Shown: positions 27,401-42,400 of the stretch, in pieces | Numbering within the stretch: the first letter of the stretch is position 1 | Layout: each line of letters begins with the position of its first letter | Assembly (NCBI RefSeq): GCF_015062615.1 | Contig: NZ_SUUH01000004.1 | Location: 1-64,000 of the forward strand | From: Denitrobacterium detoxificans | Lineage (GTDB): Bacteria > Actinomycetota > Coriobacteriia > Coriobacteriales > Eggerthellaceae | Length of the DNA stretch: 64,000 nucleotides | Reading direction: 5' to 3' | Program-made: the position numbers and the translations under genes | Notes under the pieces: generated by a model | Seen by the model: the letters and a program-made list of their open reading frames with translations, nothing else | The model's database searches: none | Told to the model about the DNA's origin: nothing

Positions 27401-30400
27401 GCCTGCCTTCACCGGCGTGCCGTTGAAGGTCGTGTCCTCGTCGAAGTAACGCCACCAGGCATTGTCGTTGCTGGGGAAGCGGCCGCCAACGACCCCGGTA
27501 TCCCACACGTAGGTCTGGTTGGTGAAGGTGTTGCCCTTCGCATCCTGTTCCTGCGGATAACGGTCGATCAGGTTCTGGTTCGTACCGAACCAACCCTCAT
27601 CAGCGCTACCCGAAGTCACGTTCACCCAGGATCCCAGCTCGTCCTTCTGCGGAAGCTGGCTCGTCTCCAAGATGGAGCCGCTATTCAAGGTGATGGTGGT
27701 GACGCCCTCGCATCCGTCGAGCATGTAGGAAACATCGGCCGTGGTGGAAAGCTCCCAATTGCCCATATCCACCGTCTCGAGCGCATGGTCGGCCCTAAAC
27801 AAGCCAGCGGCAGTAGTTGTACCTGACACATCCAGGTTCGACCCATTGAAGCTCACCAGACTACCATACGACTTGCCCGACGCAGACACGATCAGATTGT
27901 CGAGCGTCAAGAGAGCGGTATGACCGTCGTTGACCTCATTGCAGTGCAACGAGAGGTAATAGGTACCCGCGGTAGTGATGGTGAACGAGAACGAAGCCGG
28001 GCCACTGCTTGCCGCAGGCAGGAATACATAGGCGATATCATAGCTAGAAAGACCGTTTGCGGTTTCCGCACGAGCCGTGGCCATGGTCAGCCACAGGCCA
28101 CGATAGCCATACCAACTCGTGCAGTCGGACAACGTGTAATCAGTGGACAGGGTATAGGTTCCGGGAAGCAGGTACACCGGCGTGGTAACCAAGCCATTGC
28201 CACTGCCACCCGTAATGCTCATGGTGTTGCCATTCACCTTATAGTTATTGCCCTGAACGCCACCAGAGGGAGTCCACGTGCTGAAGTCCAGGTTCGTGGT
28301 AGTGAGCTCGTTGCTGGCAAACCAGCCACGAAGCGTGGTCGGGGCAAGCTGACCGCGCGTCTCAACGTGCAGCACCTCGTCGGTGTCGATAACCTGCGCC
28401 CACGGCACCGCGGCACCATCTACGCTCACGACCTTCTTCTGATTGCGCGCGGAGCCAATCCACAGTGTGTTGGTGGCTTCTTCATATGCCCACCAGGCAT
28501 CTTCCGCATCGCCGCTCGTGCCAAACAGGCCACCCTTGCCAGGCACCCACGAATACGTAATCCCATCACCAATGTCATTGCCGCTAGCGGTATAGCGACC
28601 GGCCAGATGCTCCGTGGTATCGAACCACTCTTCGTCCTTGACGGTGGTGGTGCCATCCTTTTCGGGGTCGGTCATCCACATACCGTCGGCGGTGGTGCGG
28701 TCATTCATGCTGGCAGCGAAGCCCGTGCCATCGAGCACCGTTTTCTCACCCAGCGTGATCATGGTGAGGCCCGTGCCCGTGAACATATCGTCCAGCACGG
28801 CGGCCACTTCCGCGGCGCCCTCGGAATCGCGATTTGCGCTGGGAAGCATATCCCACGAGTGGATGTCCACAACCTCCAGCGCCGCGTCACCGTGGAACAT
28901 GTCGGCAAAGCTCGTAGTAGCGCTTACGTCCGCGCCTTCATGAGCAGCACCCTGGTCGTCGGTATAGCCAGCGCCATTGAAGGATTGCAGGTGGTCATAG
29001 GAAAGGGTTTCCCCAAACGTATCGCTGTAGTAATCGCTAAACCACGCGGAAAGGTTCGTGGGGGCAATGCCATCCTGCAGCACCACGTGCTCCACGATGG
29101 AGGGATTGATGGAATCGCGCCAGGGCAGATTGCTCGCATGGCCGTCATAGTCACCATATTCGGTAACGACCTTGCCATATTCCGAGCTATTGTCGTACAC
29201 GCCCACATACAGCGTCTTGGTATCGGCGTCGTAGCGCCACCAAGCGTAGGGATTGCTATCGAAGCGATTCTCGAGCGACCAGGTGTAGGTAACCACGCCG
29301 GAAACGCTGCCGCCGGAAGCGGGATACAGCGACACGAACGATGCGGTGTCACCAGCCTCATTGGACGAAGAGGCAGCGGGAACGATGGTGCCGTTGGCTT
29401 TCCAAACGCCTGCATGCAGAGCGAAGGAGGGAACGCCCTCAAGGCCCGCGCCCTGGAGCACGGCGTCGCTTTCGAGCGTGATGGTGTAGAGCGAAGCCGC
29501 GCCTGCGAACATGTTGGTCACGTTGCCGCCGCGCATATGCCAACCGGTGAGGTCGAGCTCCTCGAGCTTGCGGGCGCCGCTGAACATGTTGCTGAAATCG
29601 GTCACCTTCGCGGGATTCCAGTTCTCGGTACCCTCGATGGTGGTCAGGCTGGTGCAACCCTGGAACATGGATGCAAGGGAGGTGGCTTCGGAAACATCCA
29701 GGTACGTTGCTTCCACATCCTGGAGCGCCGTGTGACCCGCAAACCAGCTAGCCGGGTTGTCCACGCGCACCGTGTTCTGGAACACGACATGCTCCATGAC
29801 GTTGGTGTAGCCTGCTTCTCCCTCATGGCCAGCGGGTGGGGCAAGCGCACGCCAGGGCAGATCGCCAGCCAGCTCGGTAACGTTGTAGTCGCCGCCGTTG
29901 GGGCCGTCATAGCCAATGGTGAGCGTCTTGGTCTGTACGTTATATTCCCACCAAACGTTGGCGTTGCTATTGAAGCGGCCACGGATGATCTCTTCCCAGT
30001 TGTAGGTGAAGGCGCCCGCATTGTTGGTGAGCGTGTAGAGCTCGGCCAGCTTCGAGGAGCTGTCGGCCCACGTTGCGCCACCGGCGGACGTATCGCGACT
30101 CCAGCTGCCATTGTCGGGCGTGCGGTTCGCCAGCGTATCATCCAGACCCGTGCCGGCAAGCACCGTGCCCGCGCCCGTGGTTACGTGCAGGAGCGCCGAA
30201 TCGCCCGCGAGCATATTGGTAACGGTGCCATTCATCGTCCACTGGCTGAAGTCAACCGTTTCCAGGGCGCTGCATGCGGCGAACATCTCGCTCAGGTTGG
30301 CACCCGTCACATCCCAGTTGCGGATGCCGCTCTGGTCGGTCAGCGACGTGCAGCCGTAGAACATGCGCTCGAACGAGGTCACGTCGCTGGTGTCCCACTT

Positions 30401-33400
30401 GCGCAGCGAGGTGAGGGTGGTAATGCCCTCGCAGCCCTCGAACATGCTCGCCATGGTAACGCCTTCGCTGGTATCCCAGTTGAGCATGCACGCGAGGTCA
30501 TCGTCTTCCATGGCCGCATCGCCCATGAACATGCAGCTGAAGTCCTGCACCTTCGAGGTGTTCCACGCGTCGGCACCCGAGAAGCTGGAAAGCTGCTCGT
30601 TGCCGGCGAACATATGGGACATGCTCGTGGCCTGCTGCACGTCCATGCCGCTGCCGTCGAAGGTGGTCAGGTTGTCGTAATTCTCGAACCAGTGGGCCGG
30701 ATTGTGCACGATGATGCCACCCTGCGAGCTGATGGTGACGACACGGTCCTTGGCGGCCTTCAGACTGGCGGCCGTGGCCCCGTCGTCGCCGTCGACTGCC
30801 GCGTAACCCAAGGCGGGAATCCAGGGCAGGTCGTCGGCCAGCACGTCGACCGTGTTGTCGGTGGTGCTGCTGGCTCCGATGATGAGCTCTTGGTCGGCCT
30901 TCACGTACTTCCACCAGGTACCACTGTCGGGCGTGAAGCAGCCACCCAGGATGGTGTCATCCCACACGTAGGTGAGCACGCCCGGATGCGTATTATTGTT
31001 GGTCACGGGATAGCGCATCGCCAGGCGGCTCGAGCTATCGAACCACGTGCCGTTCTGCAGCACCCAGCAGCCATCCTGCGGCTTGCGGTCTACCAGGTCG
31101 TCATCCATGCCGCTGTTCAGCAACACCGAAGTGGGGCTTGCGATGATGGTGGTCAGCGAATTGGTCTCGCCCTCGTCCACGCCGATCATGTCGGTCAGGT
31201 CGGTAGCGGCCTGCATGTTCCACTTGCTCACGTCAAGCGTCTCGAGCGCAGTGTCGCCATAGAACATGTGGCTGAAGTTCCGCACGCTGCTGGTATCCCA
31301 ACCGGCGATGCCAGCATTGTCAACGAGAGACGTGCAACCCGCGAACGCGTAGCTCATGTCGGTAACGCCCGAGGTATCCCAATTGCGCATAAGCGTAATG
31401 TTCGCGAGGCTCTCATCATCCTGGAACATGCCGCTCATGTTCTCGAAATTGCTCGTATTCCAGCCGATAACGCCCTTTACGGTGGCAAGCCTGCCATCTT
31501 CGGCGAACATCTTCGAGGCGTTTTCCACGCGCGACGTATCGATGCCGCTACCATCAAACGACGAGAGAATGATGTAGCCGGGACTCTTCACCAGCTGGAC
31601 GTTGCGGAACAGCGCCGTCATGCTTGCGGAGTCGCTCAGGCCATCCAACTGGAAAATGAGATAGTACGTACCAGGAGTCGTAATGGAGAATCCAACTGCA
31701 GCCTTGGTGATGGAGCTCGCGCCAATTGCGAACTGGATGAATGCAAGACGGTAGCCGCCGCCACTGTTTCCGGAAGGAGCATGGTAGAGAGCGGTATCCA
31801 ATTCCAGACCCATGTACGACTGATTGCCGTTATAGTAGGGCACCTGGTAATCCAGGCTCATGGCATAGTCGCCTTCATCCAGGTACACGGGCATGTACAC
31901 GGTACCGTTGCCACCACCACCGTGGAAGGTGAGGTTACCCGTCTCTGAATCGTACACGCAGCTATTAAGCGCGTTCGTCGACCAGGTATTCAGGTCGTGA
32001 TTGTCGGGGATCATATCCCTGTTTTCAAACGGACTACTGGCAAACCACTGATTGGAATCAGCGGGAAGCACCAACTGCCCATGGCTGGTGATCGTGGTCA
32101 CTGCGTACAGCGGAACGATGTTAATCCACGGGAGGATATCGTAGGTTTCGGAAACCTCGATGCGATCGTCGTCCTGCGTGCCAAGGTCGAGCGTCGTCGT
32201 GGCAATCACGTACGTCCACCAAGCGCGCTCGTCGCTCTCGAAGCGGCCGCCGAGCGTCGTGCCATCCCACGTGTACAGCATCGCGTCGCCACGCGTGTTG
32301 CCACCCAGCTTGTACATGGCGGAAAGCTGCGGGCTACCGCCCCACCAGGTATTTGCCGTATCGTGCGCGGCATCGATGGCCGTACGGCCGTAATTCCACA
32401 CGCCGTTGACCTTCTGGCCCAGCACCCAGCGGCCATCGCGCGAAGAGCGATCGACCAGCGTGTCGTCAAGGCCACTGCCCGCGAGCACGCTCTGCTTGTC
32501 GAGCAGCAGGCTCGTAAGCGCCTTGCATCCCGAAAGCATGCCATCCACGGTGGTGGCGTTCGTCATATCCCAACCCGTAAGGTCCAGGCTGGTGAGCTGC
32601 GTGGTGAAGGACGTGCTCGTAGCCATGCTGAACATGTTGCTGAAATCTTCCACATTACTGGTGTTCCAGCTGGTGAGCGCATTGTTGTTCTGCAGGCCGT
32701 AATCATTGGCAAACATGCCCGACATATTGGTGGCGCTGCTGGTATCCCAACCGGCCACGTTCGTGATGCTGGTAAGGCGCGGGTTATCCGCGAACATATC
32801 CGAAAGGTCCTCGGCGCCCGTCACGGAAAGGTACGTGCCATCGAAGCTCGTCAGATACGCATAGCCCTGGAACCAGCCAGCGGGGCTTTCCAGAATGGGA
32901 GCGCCATCGGTGTTGATGGACTGGATGAGCGCGCGTCCCACGTAGGAGCTGTTGTACACGCGTAGATCATCCCACGGCAGGTCGTCGGAGGTTTCAGTGA
33001 TGACCTTATCGTCACCCGAATCGCTGCCGATGGTCAGCAGGTGGCTGGAAATGGTGTAGATCCACCAGGTGTTCTCGTTCTCGAAGCGGCCACCCAGGTG
33101 CAGGCCATCCCACGTATACGTCAGCGGGTCAGCCAGGCTGTTGCCCGCCTTCGGGTAACGAGCCAACAGCGCCGAGGTGTTGCCGAACCACGTATCGCCC
33201 GGCAGGCACCAACGACCATAGCTGTCAGGATGCAGGCTGATCAGGTAGCTGCCATCCAGGCACGACTGATTGCCCAGCGTGACGCGAACGACACCCGTGC
33301 CATAGAAGAAGTTCGTGAGATCCAGGCTCGTGCGCGTCACGCCATCGCCACTGGTGCGCATATCCCAATCCTGGAAGTCCACGTCGGTGAGCAGCGAATC

Positions 33401-36400
33401 GTAGCAGAACATATGCGACATGCTCGTAGCCGAAGAGGTATCCCAATCGCTGATCGCGGTAGCGTCGGTAAGAGCGCTCGCGTGATAGAACATGTAGCTG
33501 AAGTTGGTGACGTTACCCGTCTGCCAACCGGAAAGACCCGACAGGTCGGTCAGCGCATTGTCGTCGTAGAACATGTAGGACATGTTCTCGGCGCTGCTGA
33601 CGTCCCAGCCAACCACGCCCGTTAGCGTGCCGAGCTTGTAGCAGTTATAGAACATCGAGTTGAAGTCCTTGGCATGGCTGGCATCCATGGCCGAGCCCGT
33701 GAAGCCCAGCAGCTCGCCATACCCGCTGAACCAGCTTGCGGGATTGAGCACGATGATGTTGTTGCGGGCCACCACGTACCTGGTGTTGGAAGGCGTTGCC
33801 ACCGCCAGCCACGGAAGCACGTACGTGCTCGTGCCATTCAGCAGCGTATCGCCCTTCAGCACGGTACCCGTGGTGTCGTTGACCCACGTCTGCGCGGTAC
33901 GCGTCTCGCTCACCTGCATGTTAGCCTCGCCCGTGGTGCCCTCGTCCAGGCCGAAGGTCAAGGTGTAGGTAGTGGGGTCGTACGTCCACCATGCATTCTG
34001 GTTACTGCTGAAGTGGCCACCCGGCTTCCCGCCCTGCCAATCGTACGTGGAAACCTCGGAAGGCTGCAGGCCCGCCGCATAGCGCTCGGCCAAGCGGTCG
34101 GTACCGTCGTACCACAGGCCGCCACGCAGCTGCCAACGACCCTGCGAAGCCTGGCGCGTGGAAATGCCCGTGGTGTTCGAGGTGGTTCCCGCGAAGCCCG
34201 CAGATGTCAGGACAACCTTTTCGCCCAGCGTGATCGTGCCCAGCTGGGTAAGGCCGGCGAACATGTAGGCGCGGTTGGTGCTCGACGTCATATCCCACGT
34301 ATTGATATCCATCGTGGTCACGCCGCTGTCGCCGTAGAACATGTAGCTGAAGTCGGTGACGCTGCTTACGTCCCAACCGGTAAGGTCAACGCTGGTCAGG
34401 CTCGTATCGCCGCGGAACATGCCCGACATCGTGGTAGCGGAAGCGGTGTTCCAGCCGCGGATGTAATCCAGATTGCCCAGGCTTGTGGCGCCATTGAACA
34501 TGTTGTCGAAGTGCTCGACTTTGCTCACGTCCCAGTTAAGCAGGAACGCCAGGCTGGAAATCTGGGATACGCCCTGGAACAGGCCCGACATGTCGGTGAT
34601 GTTGCCTACCGTCCAGTAGCGAATGCCGTCGATGGTAGACAGGCTGCCGTCGTTGGCAAACAGGTTCTTGAGCGAGACGATGTTCGGCTTCAGCCAGTTG
34701 GCCACGCCAGAAACCGTCGTCAGGTTGGGGCAATCCTGCAGGAAGCCCTCCAGGGTACCCGTTGCGGTCTTCGTGGTGCCGTCAGCCGCCACGTACGTCG
34801 TCGAGGGATCGGCACCGCTGAAGTCGATGCCCGAGCCATCGAAGGTAACCACATACTGGTAACCCTTGAACCAGTCCTTCGGGTTGATGATCTTCACGCC
34901 GCCATTGAAGGAGATGGCAGTGATCTTCAGGCCATTGGTGACCAGCGGCAGCCAAGGCAGCTCGTCATAGGCATTGATGACGGTAAGGTCGGGGGTCGCA
35001 CCTTCGTAATCGGTACCAATGGCCAGCGTGCCGCCGGTCGTGGGGTCTTCGTTGGGAAGGTAGCGCCACCACACGTAGTCGTTATCGACGTCGGTAACCA
35101 CGGTGGAGCCATCCACGGTAGCAACCGTGCGCTCCTTGATGAGGCGACCACCAGGCAGGTCGGCCTGCCAGGTATACGCCCAAGTGCCGCTGTAGCGGGT
35201 CGAATCGCTCTGATACAGCTTGGCAAGCTTGGTGGTGCTGTCGAACCAAGCGCGATCCTCGCGCATCCACATGCCATCGGAGATGTCGCGATCATTCAGG
35301 CTGTTGGTAAGGCCCGTGCCATACAGGATGGTGTTATCGCCCGCACGCACGGTTACCAGCGAGCACGTCTTATCGGAATCGATGAGCAGCATGTTCGTAT
35401 ACACGGTGCCCGCCGCCTTCATGTTCCACTCGCTGAAGTCGACGTCTTCCAGACTCGTGCAGTTGTAGAACAGATAGCTCAGGTCGGCACCATCGATATC
35501 CCAGTTCGTGCCGCTGGCGCCAATGGCCATCGCATGGGCCAGGGCGGTGTTCGTGGCGAACATGTAGCTGAAGGAAGTGACCTTCGAGGTATCCCAGCCA
35601 GCAATGCGGTCAAGCGACGTGAAGCGCGTGCCGTAGAACATGTACTGCATATCCACGTCTTTGGCGGTATTGATGCTCCACAACTGCAGGTCATCCAAGC
35701 TGGTAAGGCCATCTACGTTGTAGAACATATGGGCGAACGAGGTGGAAGCCTCCACGTCCCAACCGGAAAGCGATGTGATGGTATCCAAGCCGGAATCGCC
35801 GTAGAAGCAGCGCTCGAAGGTTACCACGCTATCGGTATCCCAGTTGGAGATGCCCGTCACGCTGGTAAGGCCCGCATGCGTAACCGTAGTACCGCTCTTC
35901 ACTTCCCCGTTGTTAGCGAACAGGTTCTTGAAGCGCGTCGCATAGCTGGTGTCGATACCGCTGCCGTCGAAGCTGGTAAGCAAGCCGTAGCCGTTAAACC
36001 AGCTCTCCATGTTCTCGGGGGCGATGTTGCCATCGGACACGATGGAATCGATGTACGTCTGCGTGCCGTAATTCCTGGTAGACCACAGGCGCAGGAACTC
36101 GAACGGGAAGACCTCGGTGTTGGCAACGCGATCGGACTCATCGATGAACGAGGTATTGGCCGTCTCGGTTACGCGGCTATCGGCAGCCACGCCCGTACCA
36201 TGAAGACCAAGCTCGCCCGCGTCGTAGGTCCACCACGTCTTCAAGTTGCTCGCAAAGCGGCCACCGAACGACCCAGCGCTCCAGGTGTAGGTGCCCGCCA
36301 TGCTCGAGCCACCGTACGCATCATAGCTCGACATCAATTCATCCCACGAGCCCAGCCAACCATCGGTTGCGCGCGTCCAATAGCCAGAGCTCTGCACGCC

Positions 36401-39400
36401 CGTGGAGCCCGTGCCCTCATCGCCGGACGAGGTAAGCAGCTCGTAGATGGGACCATCACTGTACAGCGTGCCGCGCATAACGCCAAGATTGTCCTGGTCA
36501 CCATTGTAGTTAATGATAAGGCGAAGTACGCCATCGTGCGACGTCACGTAAGCGCCGTGGATATTGCCCCACGAGGTGAGCGCGGTGCCATCCGCGTTGT
36601 ACAGCGTAAGCACGTTACCAGCGCCATCGTAGAAGGTCATGGTATCGTAATGTCCGCCATGGTACCACCAGCCCGCGCAGTAGCCCATGGAAGCGTCATT
36701 GCTGAAGACCAGCGTGAGATAGGTCGATCCGGGAGCGTAGAAGTCGAATTCCCTGTTGCCCAGAGCCGACTGACTGGGTACGTACGAACCCTTGTCGAAC
36801 GTGAGCGTACGCGTAGGAGCGGCTTCGTCAGGAGCTTCCTTGCTATTGTCCAGCGTGGAGTTGCCCCACTTGGCACCCAGCACCACAGTCTGCAAACTGC
36901 CGCAGCCGAACATCATATCCTGCGCATAATCATCGGCGAGGACTCCACCGTAGGTGCGCTCATTAGCACGCATGTTCCAGTTGCTGAAGTCGAGCGACAG
37001 CAAGCTGCGCGCATCCTTGAACATGTTCTTGAAGGTGGTGCCAGCCGTAGTCGTCCAGCCAGAGATGCCCGTGGCATACGTCAGGCTCGACGCACCCTCG
37101 AACATGCTGCTGAAATCGGTGACCTTCGAAACGTCGAAGTTGGAGAAGCTCGGCAGCGTAACGAGGCTCGAGCATCCCTTGAACATGCTGGCCAAGCTGG
37201 TCACGTTGGAAGTATTCCAGCTGGTGGTACCCGTTACGCTGGAAAGAGACGAGCAACCCTCGAACATACGCGCCATACTGGTCACGTTGTCGGTATCGAA
37301 GCCCGCGCCAGCGAAGGTCTCCAGAGCAGTGTGGTTGATAAACCACTGGGAAAGGTCCACGGGGGAAATGTGGCCCATGGAGGTAACGTCGGTGATAGCC
37401 GTATTGTCGAAGGTCCCGTCCGTCTTCAGGATGACCGAACGCCAAGGCAGCGTGCCCCACGTCTCGCCATCATGCACATACCCGCCAGCGGCGGTCTCGT
37501 ACACCCACTTGTCGCCCGAAGCACCACCATCGGCGCCCAGCTCGAGCAGGCCGAAGTTTTCGCTCTCGGGGTCCTTCGTATACTTCCACCAAGCATTCGG
37601 ATTGCTGGGGAAGCGTCCACCCAGGCGGCTATCGTCCCAGGTCCATAGCTGATGGCCCGTGGGTCCAGCACGCGTGGGATTGGCCGGATCGTACAGCTTC
37701 GCAAGATTCGTGGTGGTGTCGAACCACACTTCGTCACCGCTGGCATTCACGTTCAGCCACATGCCATCGGTGTCCGTCAGGCTCGTAAGCGTGTTGTTGA
37801 AGCCCGTGCTCACCAGGATCACGCCGTCATCGAGCGTCATGGAACGCAGGCCCGTGCATCCAGTCAGCATGTTGGATACCTTCGAAAGGTCGCTCGAGAC
37901 CTTCTGCATATCCCAGCTGGAAAGATCCAGGCTGGCCAACTTTGCATCGTTCTGGAACATGCCCGTGTAATCGCCCACGTTGGTGGTGTTCCACGTGGTC
38001 AGGTCGGTGAGCGTCTTCAGCAGCAGGTTGTTGTAGAACATGCCCGCCAGGCTGGTGTTCGTGGCGGAGGGAGCACCCGAAGTGCCAATGCCCGTCACCG
38101 ATTCCAGCTTCTGGCAGTTGTAGAACACGTTCTCCAGCGTAACCGCTTCGCTGAAATTCAGGCCATCGCCCACGAACGTGGTGAGCTCGGTGTAGTCCTT
38201 AAACCATCCAAGCAGATTGGTGGGAATGAGCACGCCGTCATTCACGGAGGAGCTGAAGGTGTACACCGGCGTGGCGCCCTCGCCCGTTGCCGTATTCGGG
38301 TCGACGATAAGGTCGCGCCACGGAAGCGACGACTTGACACCGTTGTACGTACCCTCGAATTCGCTCACGTGAGCCTCGCCCGTCTTGTCGGTAAGGCCAA
38401 CGGTAATCAGGCCGTTGTCGTAGCGCCACCACGCATTCGGGTTGCTGGCGAAGTTGCCCACGAACACGCCGGGGAACCAGGTGTAGGTCGTGCGCCAATA
38501 CTGGCCGATGTCGTCGTCGGCATAGCGGTTGGCCAAGCTGAGCGTGTTACCCACCAGGTTGTCGGAGGAGCCAATGCCCCAGGAACCGGCGTTGGGCTTG
38601 TGGTAGTACATGTCGTTGTCGATGCCCGAGCCAATGAGCACCACGTTATCATGCAGCACCAGCGTGGTCAGGTAACGCAGGTTCTCGAACATGCCTGTCA
38701 GCGTGGGCGTGCCGCGCTTGGCGTTGGTGCGCATGTTCCAGGAATTGGTGGTGGAAGCCAGCGTGATGGAGGTCAGGTTGTTGGTGTCCTTGTATGCGTC
38801 GCTCATGCTGAACATGTGGCTGAAGTCGCTGGCCGCGGAAACATCCCACTTGGAAAGGTCCAGGCTAGAAAGCGACTTGCAGTTCGCGAACGCATACGCG
38901 AAGCTCTCGACGCTACTCGTGTCGAAGTCGATGTGCGTGATCGTGGTAAGGCTCGTGCAGTTGTAGAAGAGCTTTTCCATGGACGTCGCATTGGTGGGAT
39001 TCAGGCCATTGCCATCGAAGCTCACCAGCGAAGTCATATCCTGGAACCAGCCATGCAGCGTGGTCGGGGCAAGGCGTCCCGTGGTAGTCACGGCCGTCAC
39101 GCGATTCAGGTAGTCGCTGCCACCCAGGGGCGCAATCCACGGAAGCACGTAGGGGCTTGCCGTGGTGGCATCCTCGGTTACCTTGGCACCGGCCACGTCG
39201 GCGCCAATGGCCAGCGTGCCCTTCGTGGTAGGCGTGGCAACATTACCCGACGTGGGAGTAAACGTCCACCAGGCATCCTGGTTGCTATAGAAGCGTCCGC
39301 CCAGCTTCGAGCTATCCCATACATAGGTATAGGTATCGGCGGGGCGCGTCGTAATGGTGTTGCCTGTATAACGCGCGGTAACCGTGGCGATGGTGCCATA

Positions 39401-42400
39401 GCGATTCTCCAGCTCGGCGGAAGAGTCGAACCACAGCTCGTCCTCGCCGTCCATCAGCAGCCAACGGCCCTGCGTAATGCCGCGCGTGGACAGGCCGTCG
39501 ATGCCGCTACCTTCCAGCACCACGCCCTGGCCCAGCGTCAGACTGCCAACCGTGGGGTCGCCCAAGTTGTCGCATCCCGCGAACATGCCCTCGCGGCTCG
39601 AAGCCTCGCGCATCTGCCACGTGGAGATATCCACGATGCGCAGGTAGTCATCGCCATTGAAGAGGTTTTCGAAGCTCGTCGTAGCCGAGACGTCCATGCC
39701 CGTACCGTCGAAGCGTCCGTAATTCGAAGCGGAATTGCCCGTGCCGTAGCCGAGCATCTTGTAATTCTGGAACCAGCCCTCGAGCGTCTGCGGGGCAACG
39801 CCATTCTGCGTGTAGATCGAGCGAATGTTGAAGTACGCACGCAGCGCGGCACCGCTGGAAACCCTGCCGCTGTTATACAGCGTGGGAATGGCCACGTGGG
39901 CATCGCCGGAAAGGCTGCTGCTCCACGGAAGCTCCGGTGCCGTCTCGTACACGATCTTGTTCACGCCATCGTCGGCGCCAATGGTGAGCGCGTAATTCGC
40001 ATAGCTCCACCAAGTGTTGTCGTTAACGAAGCGCCCGGCCAGCTGCCCCTGCGCCCACGTGTAGGTAATGGCCTGCGTGGGAAGCGTGGCGTCGGAAATG
40101 CCATTCACCGTGCCAGCCTTGCTCGTGGGATAACGGCAGGCGATGTTGTTCGTACTGCCGAACCAACCCGTGTCGGCATTCCAAGAGCCATCGGCTGCCT
40201 CGCGCGTGTACGAATTGTCATGCTGCAGCGTATTGCCGAAGCCCGTGCCATCCAGCACCACCATCGGGCCGAAGGTCACAGTTGCCAACGCGTAATCGCC
40301 GGCGAGCATGTTGGTGTATACAGCACCATCGGCGGTCATGTCCCACTCTTCCAGACTCAACGTGGCCAGGCGATAGTCGTCGGCGAACGTCTCGCGGAAG
40401 TCGGTAACGTCGGCAGTGTCCCACGCGGAAACCGAGGTGAGCGTCTGCAGCTTGTAGCAATGATAGAAGGTGCGGTACAGGTTTTTCAGCGACTGGGTAT
40501 CCCAGCTATTGGTGCCGCTTACCGTGACCAGGTTCTCGCAACCGCTGAACATCTCGGCCAAGGTGGTCACGCCCGTGACATCCCAGGCATCCACGCCCGT
40601 GAACGTCTGCAGGGCGGTGCAGTCCTGGAACATTTTTGCCAAGCTGGTCAGATTCGAGGTGTCCATGCCCACGCCATTGAAGCTCGTAAGGGCGGTATAG
40701 CCAGCGAACCACGCCGTCGGGTCCTGCGCCTGGAACATGTACGAGGCGTCGGTCTCGACCTTGGTCACCTTGGCCTGTCCACCAATGACGGGCAGCCACG
40801 GCATCGAGCGATCCGTGACGTCTTCGACTTCCGTGATCAGCTTATTGGTGCCACTGTCGGCGCCAATAGTAAGCGTGCCGGCCCTATTGCCATTCGTCCA
40901 AGTGAACGTCCACCAGGCGTTGTCGTTCAGGAAGCGGCCACGCAGCAGGCCCGCGGCCCACGTGTACTCGAGCTCGGTCTGGGGAAGCGTGGCACTGGCT
41001 ACGCCATTGACGGTGCCCGACTTATCTTCGGGATAACGGGAGTTGATGTTGCCCGTGGTGCCGAACCACACGCCATCGCTGGCATCCCACGATCCGTCAG
41101 TAGGCTTACGCGTGAGCAGCGCATCGTCGAAATCGGTATCCGTCAGAATGGCATTGGGGCCAAGCTTCAGGCTCGTCAGCGCAACGGTGGTGAACGAAGA
41201 GCCATCGCACAACTTCAGCATGTGGTCGCGCGAATAGGTAACGCCCGCCGCCGGCGATGCCGGCTCGACGCTCGTGCGCATATCCCAGTTATGCAGGTCC
41301 AGCGTGGTCAGGCTGCTGTTGTTGTAGAAGGCATTCGAGAAGTCGGTTACGGCAGAGGTGTTCCAGTTACCCAGATCCACCAAGCGCAGCATGTTGTAGT
41401 CGTTGTAGCACAAGCCGGAAAGGTCGGTTACCGAGCTCGTATCCCATGCGCCCACGCCCGTGATCTCGGTGAGCTTGCGGTCCTCGGCGAACATGCGGGC
41501 AAGGCTCGTCGCGCCCGAAACGTCCAGGCTGGCAAGACCGCTGATGCTCGTCAGCTCGTAGCATCCCTCGAACAGGCTCTCCAGATTTTCGGTTCCCGCC
41601 AGCTTCAGGCCCGTCACGGTGATGGAGGTAACCGCCTCATAGTGGTGGAACCACTTATAAAGGTTAGTCGCGTAGAAGTTCGAGCCCGCTTTCACCACAA
41701 TCGACTTCACGTTGAAGCGACCATTGCCGCCTTCGATGACGTCCAGCCACGGCTGCTCGGTGGTGCCTTCGGGCACTTCATCCAAGAAGCCAGTGTATGC
41801 GGTCTCGGTTACCGTGGTGCTATGGGATGCATCCTGGAACGTCGTGCCGATGAGCAGCTGCTTAGTAGTACTGTCGTAGGTCCACCACGCATTGTCGTTG
41901 CTGGGGAATCGACCACGCTGGCTACCGTCAGCCCACACATATGTGTGCACCGTGCCGGAAATAGCGTTACCCGCCGCGGGATAACGATCAACCACATTCT
42001 TCGTGGTGCCGAACCACGGGTCGGCCTCTCCCCCATCGGTACGATCCCAGCTGCCGGCAACGGCGGCACGGGAGCTCACATTTTCAAAATCGGCGTCTTC
42101 CAGAATCACGCCCGGGCCAATGATGAGCGTACGCAGCGAACCCATCTCGTGCATCATGTTCGTGCGCACCGCATTGGCAGGCATGCTCCATCCGCTCAAA
42201 TCGAGGGTAACCACGTAGCGAGCATTGTCGAACATGCTCTCGAAGGTAGTGGCGCTCGTTACGTCCCACTGGGCCAGCGCCGAGATGTCGGTGAGGTCGG
42301 GAGTGTTGTAGAACATGAAGCTGAAATCTTCCACCTTGCCCGTATCCCAATTCTGCATCTCGGGAACGAGCAGCAGCAGCGGGCAGTTGTAGAAGAAGTA

